A stretch of DNA of 64,000 nt from positions 58,569,012 through 58,633,011 of the forward strand of contig NC_057812.1 of the NCBI RefSeq assembly GCF_018294505.1. Direction: 5' to 3'. Source of the stretch: Triticum aestivum. Lineage: Eukaryota > Streptophyta > Magnoliopsida > Poales > Poaceae. This document shows, one piece after another, positions 9,862-22,521 of this stretch. Both the position numbers and the translations under genes were made by a program. Each line of letters opens with the position of its first letter. Within the stretch, counting starts at the first letter, position 1. The notes below the pieces were generated by a model. That model worked only from the letters and a program-made list of their open reading frames with translations, searched no databases and had not been told where the DNA came from.

Positions 9862-10467
9862 GTACTTGTGTCGTAGAGTCATGTTGTGATGCTTCGTTGT
9901 ATTTGCACATATCGAGCATATTGTGTGTATGATTGAAATGCTTGGTATGTGTGGGATCTGACTATCTAGTTGTTTATCTTTAGTAGCCTCTCTTACCGGG
10001 AAATGTCTCCTAGTGTTACCGCTGAGCCATGGTAGCTTGCTACTGCTCTGGAACACTTAGGCTGGCCGGCATGTGTCCTTCTTCGTTCCTGTGTCTGTCC
10101 CTTCGGGGAAATGTCACGCATTGAGTACCGGAGTCCTGTTAGCCCGCTACAGCCCGGTTTACCGGAGTCCTGCTAGCCCAGTGCTACAGCCCGGACCCAC
10201 TTGCTGATGACCGACACGTTCGAAGCTGGGTCATGGATGCCTGTCCCTGTAAGTCTGTGCCACTTTGGGTTTACGACTAGTCATGTCAGCCCGGGCTCCT
10301 TATCATATGGATGCTAGCGACACTATCATATACGTGAGCCAAAAGGCGCAAACGGTCCCGGGCAAAGGTAAGGCGACACCCGTGGGGATACCGTGCGTGA
10401 GGCCGCAAAGTGATATGAGGTGTTACCGGCTAGATCGATGTGACATCGAGTCGGGGTCCTGACAGCG

Positions 10468-10481
10468 TTGGCATCAGAGCC
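10468..10481 (+). other. Primer-binding site of A copy 2
   Basis: Same TTGGCATCAGAGCC as copy 1, three bases after the end of LTR2. It shows that LTR2 functions as a 5' LTR for the second copy as well as a 3' LTR for the first. Confidence 0.85.
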
Positions 10482-10906
10482 GGACTGCCTGTAGGTTCTC
10501 CAAGCCAAACTGGTCGATGTTGAGTCTAGAAATTCTTTAGTTATATGTAGGGGAATTGTTTGTGGGTTGGAACGTAAGGCTCTTTTTACTCCTTTATCTT
10601 ATGACATTCTGATCTGAGTCAGTCCATTCTTCCACCGGGGGTTAAGGAATTAGGATCTATTCTCTCTATCAGGATCACGTGTTACTAATCAGTAGTACCT
10701 TATAGGTTTGATGGATACAAGCCTAGTTCAGTTCTTCTACCACATTATGTTGCTAGGATGGTCTCAGAACTTTGATATGATGATGTTGAGTGTGTATGAA
10801 ATCCTTTGTCAAATGTCTCAAAATCCTTCTTGAGCATTTACAGCTGTTATGCTGCCGAAATTTTGCTAGAAATTCTAATGCCTTTGCATTATGATTGTGC
10901 TTTCAG

Positions 10907-11680
10907 ATGGCCACTCGCGACCTCAATCAAGTGGTTCGCCTGACTCGATGCCTAGATGTACCCGGCCATACTGCCAAGTTGGTCAGGGTAATGACTGAGG
11001 CTGGATACCGCTGGTATCCTGAGTACACGGTCGAAGAGCAATTTCGGGACTTCAATCAAAGCCAGTATCTCTGCACTGTCAGGATATTTCCATCTTATCC
11101 TGGATCCACCGAGCCCCTTCACTGCTCCTATGGACTCGGGGTTACTATTGAGATGGCTGTGCAGGACGCCGCCTACTCTATGATGACCATCATGCGAGTC
11201 AGATCTGGTCTATTTCGGGACTCTGATTTCCGGTATATGCCAGGATCACTTCCGGGAGCACAAGGGTATCTCCAGGCTATCTATGCTGACCCCACCCAGG
11301 AGGATTCACGGACTCGCACCACTGCTGAGATGCTCGAGGATAAGGACCGTGAAAATCGGGCCTTGAGGTTAGAGCTCTTCAATACCCGTGCTGACCACTG
11401 GGCCACTTTGACTCGGTTCGCACCGGCGGTGCAAGCTGGATATTCAGATATGCGCGATCTCTATCCTGTGAGATCTGCTCTGCCAGACGTGATGGGTTGG
11501 CGTGATGTAGGAGGCATCACCCCACCTCGCGGTCCCCGCAGGCCACCGTCTGTTGGTCCAAGACCTCATCCTAGCCCCTATGGTCCACAAGCTCCGCGAG
11601 ATCGTCTGTTTCCGGATGATCATGTTGAGCTTCCAGGCTATGGAGGTGACTTCTACGAGGACTACTACGGATCGGTCTGA
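10907..11680 (+). CDS. ORF1 of A copy 2, uncharacterised 257-aa protein
   Basis: Same start context (TTTCAG|ATGG) and same 257 residues as copy 1, with only silent base changes that I could see (for example GACTTTAAT against GACTTCAAT). Its integrity contrasts with the frameshifted gag-pol downstream. Function not recognised; see the copy 1 entry for its composition. Confidence 0.8.
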   Translation: MATRDLNQVVRLTRCLDVPGHTAKLVRVMTEAGYRWYPEYTVEEQFRDFNQSQYLCTVRIFPSYPGSTEPLHCSYGLGVTIEMAVQDAAYSMMTIMRVRSGLFRDSDFRYMPGSLPGAQGYLQAIYADPTQEDSRTRTTAEMLEDKDRENRALRLELFNTRADHWATLTRFAPAVQAGYSDMRDLYPVRSALPDVMGWRDVGGITPPRGPRRPPSVGPRPHPSPYGPQAPRDRLFPDDHVELPGYGGDFYEDYYGSV

Positions 11681-12022
11681 GTTAGTGGTAGTATCACTAG
11701 TTCGCACTAGCTGTGTCGTCTATCGTCCCGCGTGACTCGTGGGATATGACCTAGTTTGTACTCTTTCCGGAGGTGTAGAAAAATAATGTATAGGAGCTTG
11801 GGATGCCTCCGATGAGATGTAATCCTCTTTTCACCGTAATAGTACTTTGTTTGGTCTTGTACTAAACCCTGTATGGTGTGTATGACGATGGAATAAAGAA
11901 GCAGTTTCTGTATCTACCATGTCATACGGATGATCATCTTGCATTTCGAGTTATTCCTTACATTTTATATCCTATGTCGGAATTTTATCATCCTGACTAA
12001 ATCATTGTCTTGTTTACCTAGG

Positions 12023-15000
12023 ATGGTCAACACGCGCACTAACCCTGCTCCTCAAGAGCAGGCCGAAGGCAGTGAAGTCAGGGATGCAAATCTGCCTCAT
12101 CCTCCTTCCCTAGCCGAGGTTATGATGGAAGCTGAGAGAAACAAGCGGGAGACCAACCGTTTGTTGGAGCGTATTGAACAGAACACAGCACACCATCAGA
12201 GGACTAACGTGGTGTCACTCAGTGATTTTATCAAATTACATCCACCCACGTTCCACCACTCCGTCGAGCCTCTCGACGCTGATGACTGGCTTCGCAGTAT
12301 CTCTCACAAACTGCGTTCCGCGCTGGTAGCGGAGGCTGACAAGGTCACCTTTGCTGCATATCATCTTGAAGGCCCCGCCAGTCTATGGTGGGAGAATTAT
12401 GGAGCTATGCGCCCAGCGGGCCATGTCACTACTTGGGCTGAATTCAGCGAGGCTTTCCGTGAACATCACATTCCGGAGGGTCTCATGGACCGTAAACGTG
12501 AGGAATTTTGCAGTTTCACCCAAGGCCGACTTTCTGTGGATGCTTACAGCAGGGAGTTTGGTAACCTCGCACGATATGCAACTGAGGAAGTGTCTACTGA
12601 TGCCAAGAAGCAAGCAAGGTTCCGTAAGGGACTTAGTCCTGAGCTTCGCCGCGACCTCCGTCTGCATGAGTGCACATCTTTTCAGAAACTTGTCAACAAA
12701 GCCATCAGTGCTGAAACTGGTCAGACTGACTATGACGCAACACGCAAGCATGGCCGTGACATGGGTTCCTCATCCGGTGCTGGTCCTCAGAAGCGCCGCG
12801 TGTGGGTACCCAACACCGCCCTGCCACCCAGGTTCACACCGAGGCCATCTTTCCAGGCGCCTCGCCCTGTTCAACAGTCTGCACCGGCCAAGCCCTATGG
12901 GGGTCCAACCAACAATGCTCCTCCACGTACCAGTTCCGTGACTTGTTTCAAGTGTGGGGAATCTGGTCACTATATGCGTGAGTGTCCCCAGACCAACCCC
13001 AACCAGTCTGCTAAAGCTGTTGGCCGTGGCAAGCCGACAGGGAAAAGTGTTCCACGCCAAGCCGGTCACCGCTTCACGTGGCCATGTCAACTGTATCTCT
13101 GCCGAAGAAGCTCAAGAGGATCCCAACGTCGTTCTCGGTACGCTTCTTGTTAATTGCCACCCGGCATCTGTTCTTTTCGATACAGGAGCCTCTCATTCTT
13201 TTATATCCGAAAATTATGCTCGTTTGCATAACGTCGCATTCGGTGATATGCCAACCTCTATGGTAATTCAAACTCCGGGATCCAAATGGCAAACTTCTAG
13301 AGTAAGCCATGGAAATGAAATCCAAGTCGACAGACTTGTTTTCCTCGCGTCTTTGATAGCCCTTAAATCTTCAGATATTAATATCATTCTGGGTATGGAC
13401 TGGATGTCGGCTCATCATGCCCAAATTGATTGCTTCTCTAGGACTGTTCAACTCACCCATCCTTCGGGGAAGATAGTCAATGTCTTGACCCGAATAGCCA
13501 AGCGACAATTATATTCTCTTAACGCCAGCCCTTTGCCAGACCTTGAGGACATTCCGGTAGTCCGTGACTTCCCGGATGTCTTCCCAGAGGAATTGCCAGG
13601 TGTTCCACCTGACAGGGATGTTGAGTTCGTAATAGACCTCATTCCAGGAACCGTTCCGATTGCTAGAAGACCTTATAAGATGGCACCACTAGAACTAGCC
13701 GAGCTTAAGAAACAACTCGATGAGTCCTTGAAAAAGGGTTTCATCCGACCTAGTTCATCTCCGTGGGCTTGCCCCGTCCTATTCGTCAAGAAGAAGGATG
13801 GTACGGACCGGATGGTTGTAGATTACCGACCTGTCAATTTGGTCACAATCAAGAACAAATATCCGCTTCCCAGGATCAACGACCTGTATGATCAGCTCGC
13901 TGGATCCTCAGTCTTCTCCAAGATGGATTTGAGGTTGGGCTACCATCAAATCAAAATCAGAAACGGGGACATTCCTAAAACGGCCTTTGTTACTCGTTAT
14001 GGCCAATACGAGTACACCGTCATGTCCTTCGGTTTAACCAACGCTCCAGCCACCTTTTCTCGGTTAATGAACTCAATCTTCATGGAGTATTTGGATAAAT
14101 TCGTCGTGGTTTACCTCGATGATATACTCATCTACTCCAAGAACGAGGAAGAACATGCCGAACATCTAAGGCTAGTGTTGAAGAAACTTCGAGAGCATCG
14201 CCTTTATGCCAAATTTTCTAAATGTGAATTCTGGTTGTCAGAAGTGACCTATCTGGGTCATGTAATATCTGGTAAAGGTATTGCTGTTAACCCTGAGCGA
14301 GTTCAAGCCGTCCTTAATTGGACTCCACCTGAATCGGTCAAGCAAGTTCGGAGTTTTCTGGGCTTAGCGAGCTATTGTCGTCGCTTTGTCGAGAACTTCT
14401 CCAAGGTTGCTAAACCTCTAACCGAACTCCTCAAGAAAGATAAGAAGTTCGAATGGACTCCACAATGTGAGCACAGCTTTCAGGAACTGAAAAGACGCCT
14501 GACCTCTGCTCCCGTACTGGTACCGCCAGACTTCTCCAAGGACTTTGTTATCTACTGCGACGCCTCGCGACAAGGACTAGGTTGCATTCTCATGCAAGAT
14601 CGACACGTAATTGCCTACGCTTCACGGCAATTGCACCCACATGAGGAGAATTATCCTACTCATGATCTAGAGCTTGCAGCCGTAGTCTATGCACTTAAGA
14701 CCTGGCGACATTACCTCCTCGGTAATCGTTGCGAAATATTCACTGATCACCAAAGTCTGAAGTACATTTTCACCCAACCGGATCTGAATCTCAGGCAAAG
14801 ACGTTGGGTTGAGTTGATCACAGACTTCGACTTAGGAATAACCTACACCCCAGGGAAAGCCAACGTCATGGCTGATGCGCTAAGTCGTAAATCTTATTGT
14901 AACAACCTGATGTTACAACAAAGTCAACCGCTTCTCCATGAGGAATTTCGGAAGCTTAACCTTCACATTGTTCCTCAAGGTTTTCTTTCCACCTTGGTGG

Positions 15001-16499
15001 CAAAACCTACCCTTACGGATCAGATTATCAAAGCACAGAAGGTAGATCCGGGAATTTCCCGCATCAAGAGAAACATCCAGAAAGGAATTGCGAATTGCTT
15101 CTCCATTAATGATCAAGGGGTCGTATACTTCGGGAATCGACTAGTGGTTCCCAAAGTGCGAAACCTGAGGCGATTGATCCTTAAGGAAGCTCATGAATCT
15201 CCTCTCACCATTCATCCCGGTAGTACTAAGATGTATCAGGACCTACGCCAGAGGTTCTGGTGGACTAGGATGAAGAGAGAAATTGCTCAGTATATTGCTA
15301 ATTGCGACGTCTGTCGTCGTGTAAAAGCAGAGCATCAACGGCCTGCTGGCACCCTTCAACCCTTAGCTATTCCTGAATGGAAATGGGATAAAATTGGTAT
15401 GGATTTCATTACCGGTTTTCCCAGGACCAAGAGAGGGAATAATGCTATTTTCGTCGTGGTCGATCGTCTTTCCAAAGTAGCCCATTTCTTACCTGTTCGT
15501 GAGAGTATAACCGCTAGTCAGCTGGCAGACTTATACATCTCCCGAATAGTGTCCCTCCATGGTGTTCCTTTGGAAATTAACTCGGATCGAGGAAGTCTTT
15601 TCACCTCTCGATTTTGGGAAAGTTTCCAAAATGCTATGGGAACCCGTCTCTCCTTTAGCACCGCTTTCCACCCTCAGTCGAGTGGTCAAGTGGAACGCGT
15701 CAACCAGATTCTAGAAGACATGCTTCGAGCCTCTGTTATCTCATTCGGAATGGACTGGGAGAAGTGCCTTCCATTTGCCGAATTCGCTTACAACAACAGC
15801 TATCAATCTAGCTTGGGTAAAGCCCCTTTTGAAGTTCTCTATGGACGACGGTGTCGAACACCCCTTAACTGGTCAGAGACCGGGGAAAGACAATTCTTTG
15901 GCCCGGATATGATTCAGGAAGCAGAAGAACAAGTTCGTATCGTTCGTGAAAAGTTGAAAACAGCCCAATCTCGTCAAAAGAGTCAATATGACCGAAAACA
16001 TAAGGCTATGACTTTCGAGGTTGACGAGAAGGCTTATCTTCGGGTCACCCCTCTGAAGGGAACCCATCGTTTCGGTATCAAAGGCAAATTGGCTCCTCGT
16101 TACATTGGACCTTTTCGCATTCTCGCCAAACGAGGAGAAGTTGCCTACCAGTTGGAACTACCTCCGCACCTCTCCAGAGTCCACGATGTCTTCCACGTTT
16201 CTCAACTCAGGCGTTGCTTCTCGGATCCTATCCGTGGAGTGGACCACGAAACGCTTGATCTCCAAGATAATCTTACATATCGAGAGTACCCCATTCGTAT
16301 CCTCGATCAGGCCGAACGTACCACCCGACGTCATAATATCAAGTTTCTCAAAGTTCAATGGTCGCACCATTCTGAGGATGAAGCAACTTGGGAAAGGGAG
16401 GATCGTCTTCGACTCGAGTATCCCGCCTTCTTCCCGGAGGAACCCAAATCTCGGGACGAGATTCTTTTGAGTGGGGGTGAGTTGTCACACCCTAGCTAG
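12023..16499 (+). pseudogene. gag-pol: gag-pol of A copy 2, broken by a one-base insertion
   Basis: The frame matches copy 1 from MVNTRT through the CCHC knuckle. A run of two Gs in copy 1 (2885-2886) is then three Gs here (13040-13042). Gag therefore terminates at 13153 after an unrelated 28-residue tail, while protease to chromodomain continues in another frame to 16499. All catalytic motifs downstream (DTGA, YLDD, integrase D-D-E, chromodomain) are intact. The element could be mobilised only in trans. I see no slippery heptamer that would make this a programmed shift, and copy 1 lacks it, so I treat it as a mutation or an assembly error. Confidence 0.9.
16447..16482 (+). promoter_or_regulatory. 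Palindrome and polypurine tract of A copy 2
   Basis: AATCTCG-GGA-CGAGATT at 16447-16463, then 19 bases to the LTR start at 16483, as in copy 1. Confidence 0.78.
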
Positions 16500-18439
16500 T
16501 CATGCATTAGAGTGTTGCATCATGTTTACTCTTTCATCAGAAACTTGAAATGGGGATTTGTGAAACCCTCAGAATCATTTTTGAAAATGATCCAAATAAA
16601 AATTTCTCCAAAAGGGTCCAAGAAAATGCTCATGTTGCTCTCTGAAAATATTGGACAGAGATAAAAATCAAACCAATATTTTTAAGAGCTCATAGGTATT
16701 TATTTTGGGCATTTGGAATTAATGCATAAATATTTGCATTGGAAATATATTAGTTATATATATTAATATATGTCCAAATATTATGCCATTTAAAGGAGCT
16801 CTGGAATAATATATCTAGCTCCTGCAAAAATTGGCATAAGGTAAATAAATGATTTAATATTTTATTTAAATCAAAACAAATGTCAGAAATTAGAAAACAG
16901 AAAATAAATAAAAGGAGAGCTTACCTGGGCTCCTCCCTGTGCAGCCCAGCCAGCTGGCCGGCCCAGCCAGCAGGCGGCCCAGCCCGCCTCCCTCCTCTGT
17001 CTCTCCTCGACAGAGGGAGTGTGCGCCGCCGCGCACGCCGCGCGCCACCTCCTGCTCCGCGCTCCTGCCGCTGCCCTCCCCCCGTCCGATGCCCCGACGC
17101 CCTCCTCTCCCTGCACCTCTTCCCTCTCTCCCTCTCCTCCCTCGCTCTCTCTCTCACGAACGACCACCCGCGCCGTTCGCCATAGCAGCAGCCACCGGCC
17201 ACCCCTCGCTCCCCGACTAGCTCAGAGCTCCGCCTCGACCCCCTCTTCCTCCCCACCGCACGGCCCCGGAAGCCCTGCATCGCCGCCACTCGTCGTTCCC
17301 CTCCTCGGCCACCGGAGATCGTCGCCGTCGAATTCGAGAGCTACCGGCGTCCCCGAGCCCGCTAACCATCCCTGCAGCTCCGCGGTGAGCCACTGACCCG
17401 ATTCCCCCTTGCCCCGTCGTCCCTAGCATCCTGTAGTGCCGCCCCTTGAGCTCCGAAGCTCGCCGCCGCCGTGCCTCGTCGCCGCGTGGCTGGAGCCGTT
17501 GTAGCTCGAAGCCGAGCACACCATCGTGCTCCACACCTCACCAGGAGCACGTAGCACGCACCAACGCCTCCCCTAGCGCCCTGCAACGCCGATCCCGACC
17601 GCACCCGAACTCCGGCCGCCGCTCACGAGCTCGCCGTCGTCGGTACCGGCCACCCACAGGCACGGCCACCACCACCGTTCGACGCGCGGGAGCAAGGGCT
17701 CTCCAACGAGCCCAAGCACGGCCTCGCCCGTGCCCTGTAGCGCGTTTCCGCATCGCGCCGCCGTCTCGGGCCTCGCCGGCGTCATGTCGCCGGTGGGTTT
17801 GACCTGTTCGACCTGGGGTTTGACCCCCCCCAGGGTCACTGACGCGTGGGCCCCGTCGGCCAGGTGGTCAGATTAGTGCTAATCACTGTTAGTTAACCCC
17901 CCTGACACTGACCAGTGGGCCCCAGCGCCACTAATTCCTAATTAGGATTAAATTAACCCTGTTAAACCCCCCTGTCACTGACGTGTGGACCCCACACGTC
18001 AGGTTTGACCCCAGCCAGCCGCAGTTGACCGCTGACGTCATGCTGACGTCATGCTGGCGCAATATATATATTTCTGGATTTAAATTAAATCAGGAAATTC
18101 CAGAATATTATTTAAACTTCAAAAATTCATAACTTTTATTCTGTAACTCCAAATCAGACAAATTATATATGAAAAATGATCAGAAAAATCCAATCTATCC
18201 ATCTGTACTATTTTCATGCATGATCAAACAAGTTAAATTGATGTTTTAAGCAGAACAAGGAAAAGCACTTTAAAAGGCCATGTTTGAGTTTGAAATTTGA
18301 ATCTTTGATTCAAATTTGTTCAAACCCTTCTGGTTTTAGTTGCATTAGCCCAACACACTCATATTGCCATGTTTCATGCATGCATCATATTGTTGCACAT
18401 TGTTTGGTGATGGTTGTGTATCGGTGTCCTTTGCGACAG

Positions 18440-19758
18440 GTTCTGCCTCCGAGGAGTACCGTGATTACCCTAACGAAGAACCGTATCAGTGCATCGAACC
18501 ATCAGGCAAGCAACCAACCATTTGATCATATCGATACAATCCCATGTTCTCGCTCCTGCTCTCTTTTACTGCATTAAGACAACGCGTTTCAAACTGCTGT
18601 GTGCTACGGTAGTTGAACCCATTTCCTCTGCATGACCTGTCATTGCCACAGTAACTAGATGAAACCCACTAGCATGTGTAGGAGTTGATTGAGCCATATG
18701 TATGTGTTGTTCCTACCTTGCTATGCCTGCTATGCTTAGAGTCGTGTCAGGTCTGGTTCATCTGGGTGATGGGCTAGAGTGAAATGATTATGTCGGTAAT
18801 GAGAGTGGTGTGGTGAACACGATTTGGTAAAGGTATCGATGAGAGGCCATGTAGGAGTACATGGTGGGTTGTTTCATTGAAGCCGACCTTAAGCACTGAG
18901 ATCTGTATGTGTGATTTAAGAATCAGCTACTACCATGCATTGGGCCCGAAACCAATGGACCCTCTCGGCTTCTTATTCACCCTAGTTCTCCGTCCAGGAG
19001 TTGCAAGTAGTTTCTGGTGTTTGTAGCCTACTGGAGGCCGTGGACAGCGCTGACCGTAGGGGTGGGCTGTGATGCGGTAGGTACGTGGCACGGTGTACCG
19101 AATACCCGTTAGGTATCTCGGGAACCCTGTTCACATCGTTCGGGGCCGTATGGGAAACCTCGGCCGGACTCCCTGCGGATGGAACCTGGATAGGCGATAA
19201 ACCTGGACTGGAGGCTTAGGTGATTAGGTAGGTCGTGGCCGACACCCACGTTGGGCTTCCGCTTGAAGGTTGCCGAGTACATGTCGTGTAAACGACGGTA
19301 AGTGGTGAGAGCGTGTATGAAGAAGTACACCCCTGCAGGGTTAACATGATCTATTCGAATAGCCGCGTCCGCGGTAAAGGACTACTTGGTTGCCTATACA
19401 GTTCATAGACAAGTAAATGGAAACTACTAAAAGCCTCAAGATAAGTGTGAGTGCCGAGGATGGCTCTTCCGTAGGAAGACGGAGGCGGATCCTCGGTAGT
19501 GTATTGAAGTGGTGAGTAGTGGACTCGTGTGCGCAAAACCATTTCAAGTTGAAGTATCGTAGGATAGTCTAGCCAAGAGTCAAAGCTGGCTTGCTGCAAT
19601 AACTCCACCAACCCTTCTTGATAATATGCATGTATGTAGGATCTGATGTAAGTCTTGCTGAGTACCTTTGTACTCATGTTGCTATAATTTACATTTTTAC
19701 AGAAGACGCTGCAACCCCTTCTGATGGGTTCTATGTAGACGTTGACATCAACGAGTAG
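18440..19758 (+). CDS. LTR split ORF of A (LTR3): last two exons
   Basis: Exon 18440-18505 and terminal exon 19703-19758 repeat the LTR2 model with the same junctions (GACAG|GT, CATCAG|GCAAGC, TTACAG|AAGAC) and stop TAG. The intron holds the palindrome cluster (19332-19374), and an AATAAA follows at 19957-19962. As a recent duplicate of LTR2 it adds little independent evidence for coding. Confidence 0.5.
19332..19374 (+). promoter_or_regulatory. Palindrome cluster in LTR3
   Basis: CCTGCAGG 19332-19339, CTATTCGAATAG 19351-19362 and CCGCGTCCGCGG 19363-19374. Spacing is as in LTR2. Confidence 0.7.
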
Positions 19759-20565
19759 GCTAAAGGCCCAGGTGGTGACCCTGAGCTTGTGAAGGACCAC
19801 GTAGTATAGCTAGGCTTTCCAAGCCTCTTTTATTTTACTAGTTGTCTGTACTCAGACAAGTTACTTCCGCTGCTGGTTTGTATGACTGTATGACTTGAAT
19901 GTTGGGTCGTGAGACCCGTACCTTTGTGTATGTTATGTATGGCTCCCTGAGCCTTAAATAAAGTACTTGTGTCGTAGAGTCATGTTGTGATGCTTCGTTG
20001 TATTTGCACATATCGAGCATATTGTGTGTATGATTGAAATGCTTGGTATGTGTGGGATCTGACTATCTAGTTGTTTATCTTTAGTAGCCTCTCTTACCGG
20101 GAAATGTCTCCTAGTGTTACCGCTGAGCCATGGTAGCTTGCTACTGCTCTGGAACACTTAGGCTGGCCGGCATGTGTCCTTCTTCGTTCCTGTGTCTGTC
20201 CCTTCGGGGAAATGTCACGCTTTGAGTACCGGAGTCCTGTTAGCCCGCTACAGCCCGGTTTACCGGAGTCCTGCTAGCCCAGTGCTACAGCCCGGACCCA
20301 CTTGCTGATGACCGACACGTTCGAAGCTGGGTCATGGATGCCTGTCCCTGTAAGTCTGTGCCACTTTGGGTTTACAACTAGTCATGTCAGCCCGGGCTCC
20401 TTATCATATGGATGCTAGCGACACTATCATATACGTGAGCCAAAAGGCGCAAACGGTCCCGGGCAAAGGTAAGGCGACACCCGTGGGGATACCATGCGTG
20501 AGGCCGCAAAGTGATATGAGGTGTTACCGGCTAGATCGATGTGACATCGAGTCGGGGTCCTGACA

Positions 20566-22521
20566 CTATGACATGGCAATAAGGTGTGTTTTGGCTAATG
20601 CATTGTTAAACATGTTGGTTTGAGTTAATTTGAATCAAAGATTCAAATGAAAGCTCATGCTATTAAGTCATATAAGTGCATTAGCTTGTTTCACTTAAAC
20701 AACAAGGTTAAAGTGTCCTGTCATGCATGAAACCATTACAGATGGATAGATTGAATTTTTCTGATCAAAATTCATATATAAATCTTTGCATTTGGAGTTA
20801 CAGATTAATTTCTATGATTTATTGAAGTTTAGATCATTTTCTGGAATTTCCTATATAAGAATAATTCCAGTAATTGAATTACTGCATCAGCATTGCGTCA
20901 GGGTGAGGTCAGCAGGTTAAAGGCGCCAGCCCAGGTCAAACCTGATGGCTGGGACCCACATGTCAGTGTAACAACTAACTAAGAGAGTTAGTTAGTGTTA
21001 CGTTAGCACTAATCTAGGTTAATTAGGGCCTAGGCCCACATGTCAGCGAGTCAACCCATTAACTAAATTAGTTAGCGATAACTAATCTAACACTAAACTA
21101 AACAGGGGCATGGCCCACCCGTCAGTGACCCCGGGGGGGGGGGGGGTCAAACTGGGCCCACCCGAGGTCAAACTGGGTCAGCAGGGTCAAACTCGCCGGC
21201 GTTTAGCCGCCGGCGAGGCCCGACGCGGCGGGGCAGTGTGGGTTTTGCACTCCAACGACCAAATGGACGGCGGAGACCTCCTACGCGTAGCTGGGAGCAA
21301 GCCGCGTCGAGTGGTGGCAGTGGGTGGAGCTGGGGTGGCCGGAAACATCGTCGGCGACGAGCGTTGCGGCTGCCAGAGTTCGGGCGAGGTCGAACTAGTC
21401 GCTAGAAGGCACGACGAGGAGCATGCGGGGGTGCTACATGCTCCTGCGAGTGCGGTGAAGATGATGACTTGCTCGGTTGCGAGGCAACATGGCTGTGGCC
21501 ATGACGGCGACATGCGGTGGCGGCGGTGGGTGCGGCCGAGCTTGGTGTGGTCGCTGCGGTGGTCGAGAAGGCAAACGGAGAGGATGGGGAGGTAGCTGAG
21601 CTCAAGGCGATCACGGCGGAGCAGACGACAAGGTCAGGGATGAGTTGGTGCGGTAGTGATGGTGAAGGGGATCTCCGGCGACGGCGAGGTCGGGCGAGGC
21701 TGTTGCGGTGGCTCCAGGACAGGCGAGCGCTCGGGGCTCGGTCTGCTCGACGGAGAGGAGGACGGCGAAGCTCTTGGACACGGCAGCGCGACGCGGGGAC
21801 GACGGTGGACGCGAGAACTACGGCGGCGCGGGCGAGGCCGCGTCGGCCATGGCGAGGAGAGGGCAAGGGAGAGAGACAGAGGAGTGAGCGGGGTGTCTGC
21901 GGGGTCGAGGCGGCAACGTGGAGCTCGCCCAGGTGTGCAGGGGCGAGGCAGGAAGCAGGTGCCGCTGTGGCGAGCTCGGCGGCGTCGCGGTGTCACTCCT
22001 GCCTGCCTGGCGAAGATGAAGCAGCTGGCTGACATGGGCCAGCACAGTGCTGGGCCGCCAGGTGGGCTGCGGCCAGGTAAGTTCTTCTCTCTTTTATTTA
22101 ATGTTTTGTTTTATTTCCTGCAAGTTTGTGGCATTACTAAAAAATAGCTAGGCACTTTCAAAAATCACCAAACTTCACATGGCCACTGTTTGGAATAAAT
22201 CCAACAGGGAACATTTTAGTTTAGGATTATTTGAGCATTTTAAATATTTATTAGCATTTAAATGCCCAAATTCAAATAGCTAATGATTTAATCCAGTGAC
22301 CTTAGGATGACCTAGAAATTTGTGCATCATTTTTGTTAGAGATTTAGGACCAAGGCAAGGATGATGAACATTTTAGAAGGGCATTTCAGGTTCATTCAAA
22401 ATATTTTTAGTAAACCCTAGTTGTTATCAGGGGGGTGCTGGGGGTTCTGTCATCCCCATTTTCAAGTTTCTGTTGAACATGATGCAAGCACTCTAATGGA
22501 TGAGCTAGCTAGGGTGTGACA
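20566..22521 (-). repeat. 3' LTR of B, partial
   Basis: Aligns to 30778-32776 of the other LTR and ends TGTGACA at 22521. It includes a run of 14 G (21133-21146) where the other LTR has 11, and a GC-rich block with spurious open frames on both strands. The split-ORF exons of this LTR should lie left of the window, on the far side of A. Confidence 0.9.

Larger units (their letters stand above)
6327..10464 (+). repeat. LTR2 of A, shared between the two tandem copies (4138 bp)
   Basis: Begins TGTCACACCC directly after the purine tract of copy 1 and ends CCTGACA directly before the primer site of copy 2. An AT-rich first 400 bases is followed by a GC-rich block (about 6770-7700) with many spurious open frames, then the split ORF (8339-9657), a poly(A) signal (9856-9861) and a conserved U5. 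The GC-rich block differs markedly from that of LTR3, while the flanking parts are nearly identical. Confidence 0.93.
1..20565 (+). mobile_element. Tandem chromovirus A: LTR-internal-LTR-internal-LTR
   Basis: Two near-identical internal regions (310-6326 and 10465-16482) alternate with three LTRs (1-309 partial, 6327-10464, 16483-20565). The two internals differ by exactly one base in length, a single G inserted at about 13040, and by scattered single-base changes. LTRs begin TGTCACACCC and end CCTGACA. Each internal starts with a Met-tRNA primer site and ends with a purine tract. The polyprotein carries a C-terminal chromodomain, which places it among plant chromoviruses, probably the Tekay/Del group given the 4-kb LTRs. 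The block sits inside the 3' LTR of B. The five bases after LTR3 (CTATG, 20566-20570) should be one copy of the target duplication, its partner lying left of the window. Seen: arrangement and boundaries. Inferred: clade and recombination origin. Confidence 0.93.
16483..20565 (+). repeat. LTR3 of A (4083 bp)
   Basis: Begins TGTCACACCC and ends CCTGACA at 20565, where the sequence switches to the LTR of B. It is near-identical to LTR2 from about 17350 to its end, but the GC-rich block (about 16930-17345) and the stretch near 16508-16545 differ strongly from LTR2. U5 has a few changes from LTR2 (for example TTTACAACTAG and GATACCATGCG). Confidence 0.93.

Noticed and set aside
13040..13153. Programmed frameshift between gag and pol in A copy 2
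   Set aside because: Copy 1 is one continuous frame and there is no slippery heptamer; a one-base insertion explains it.
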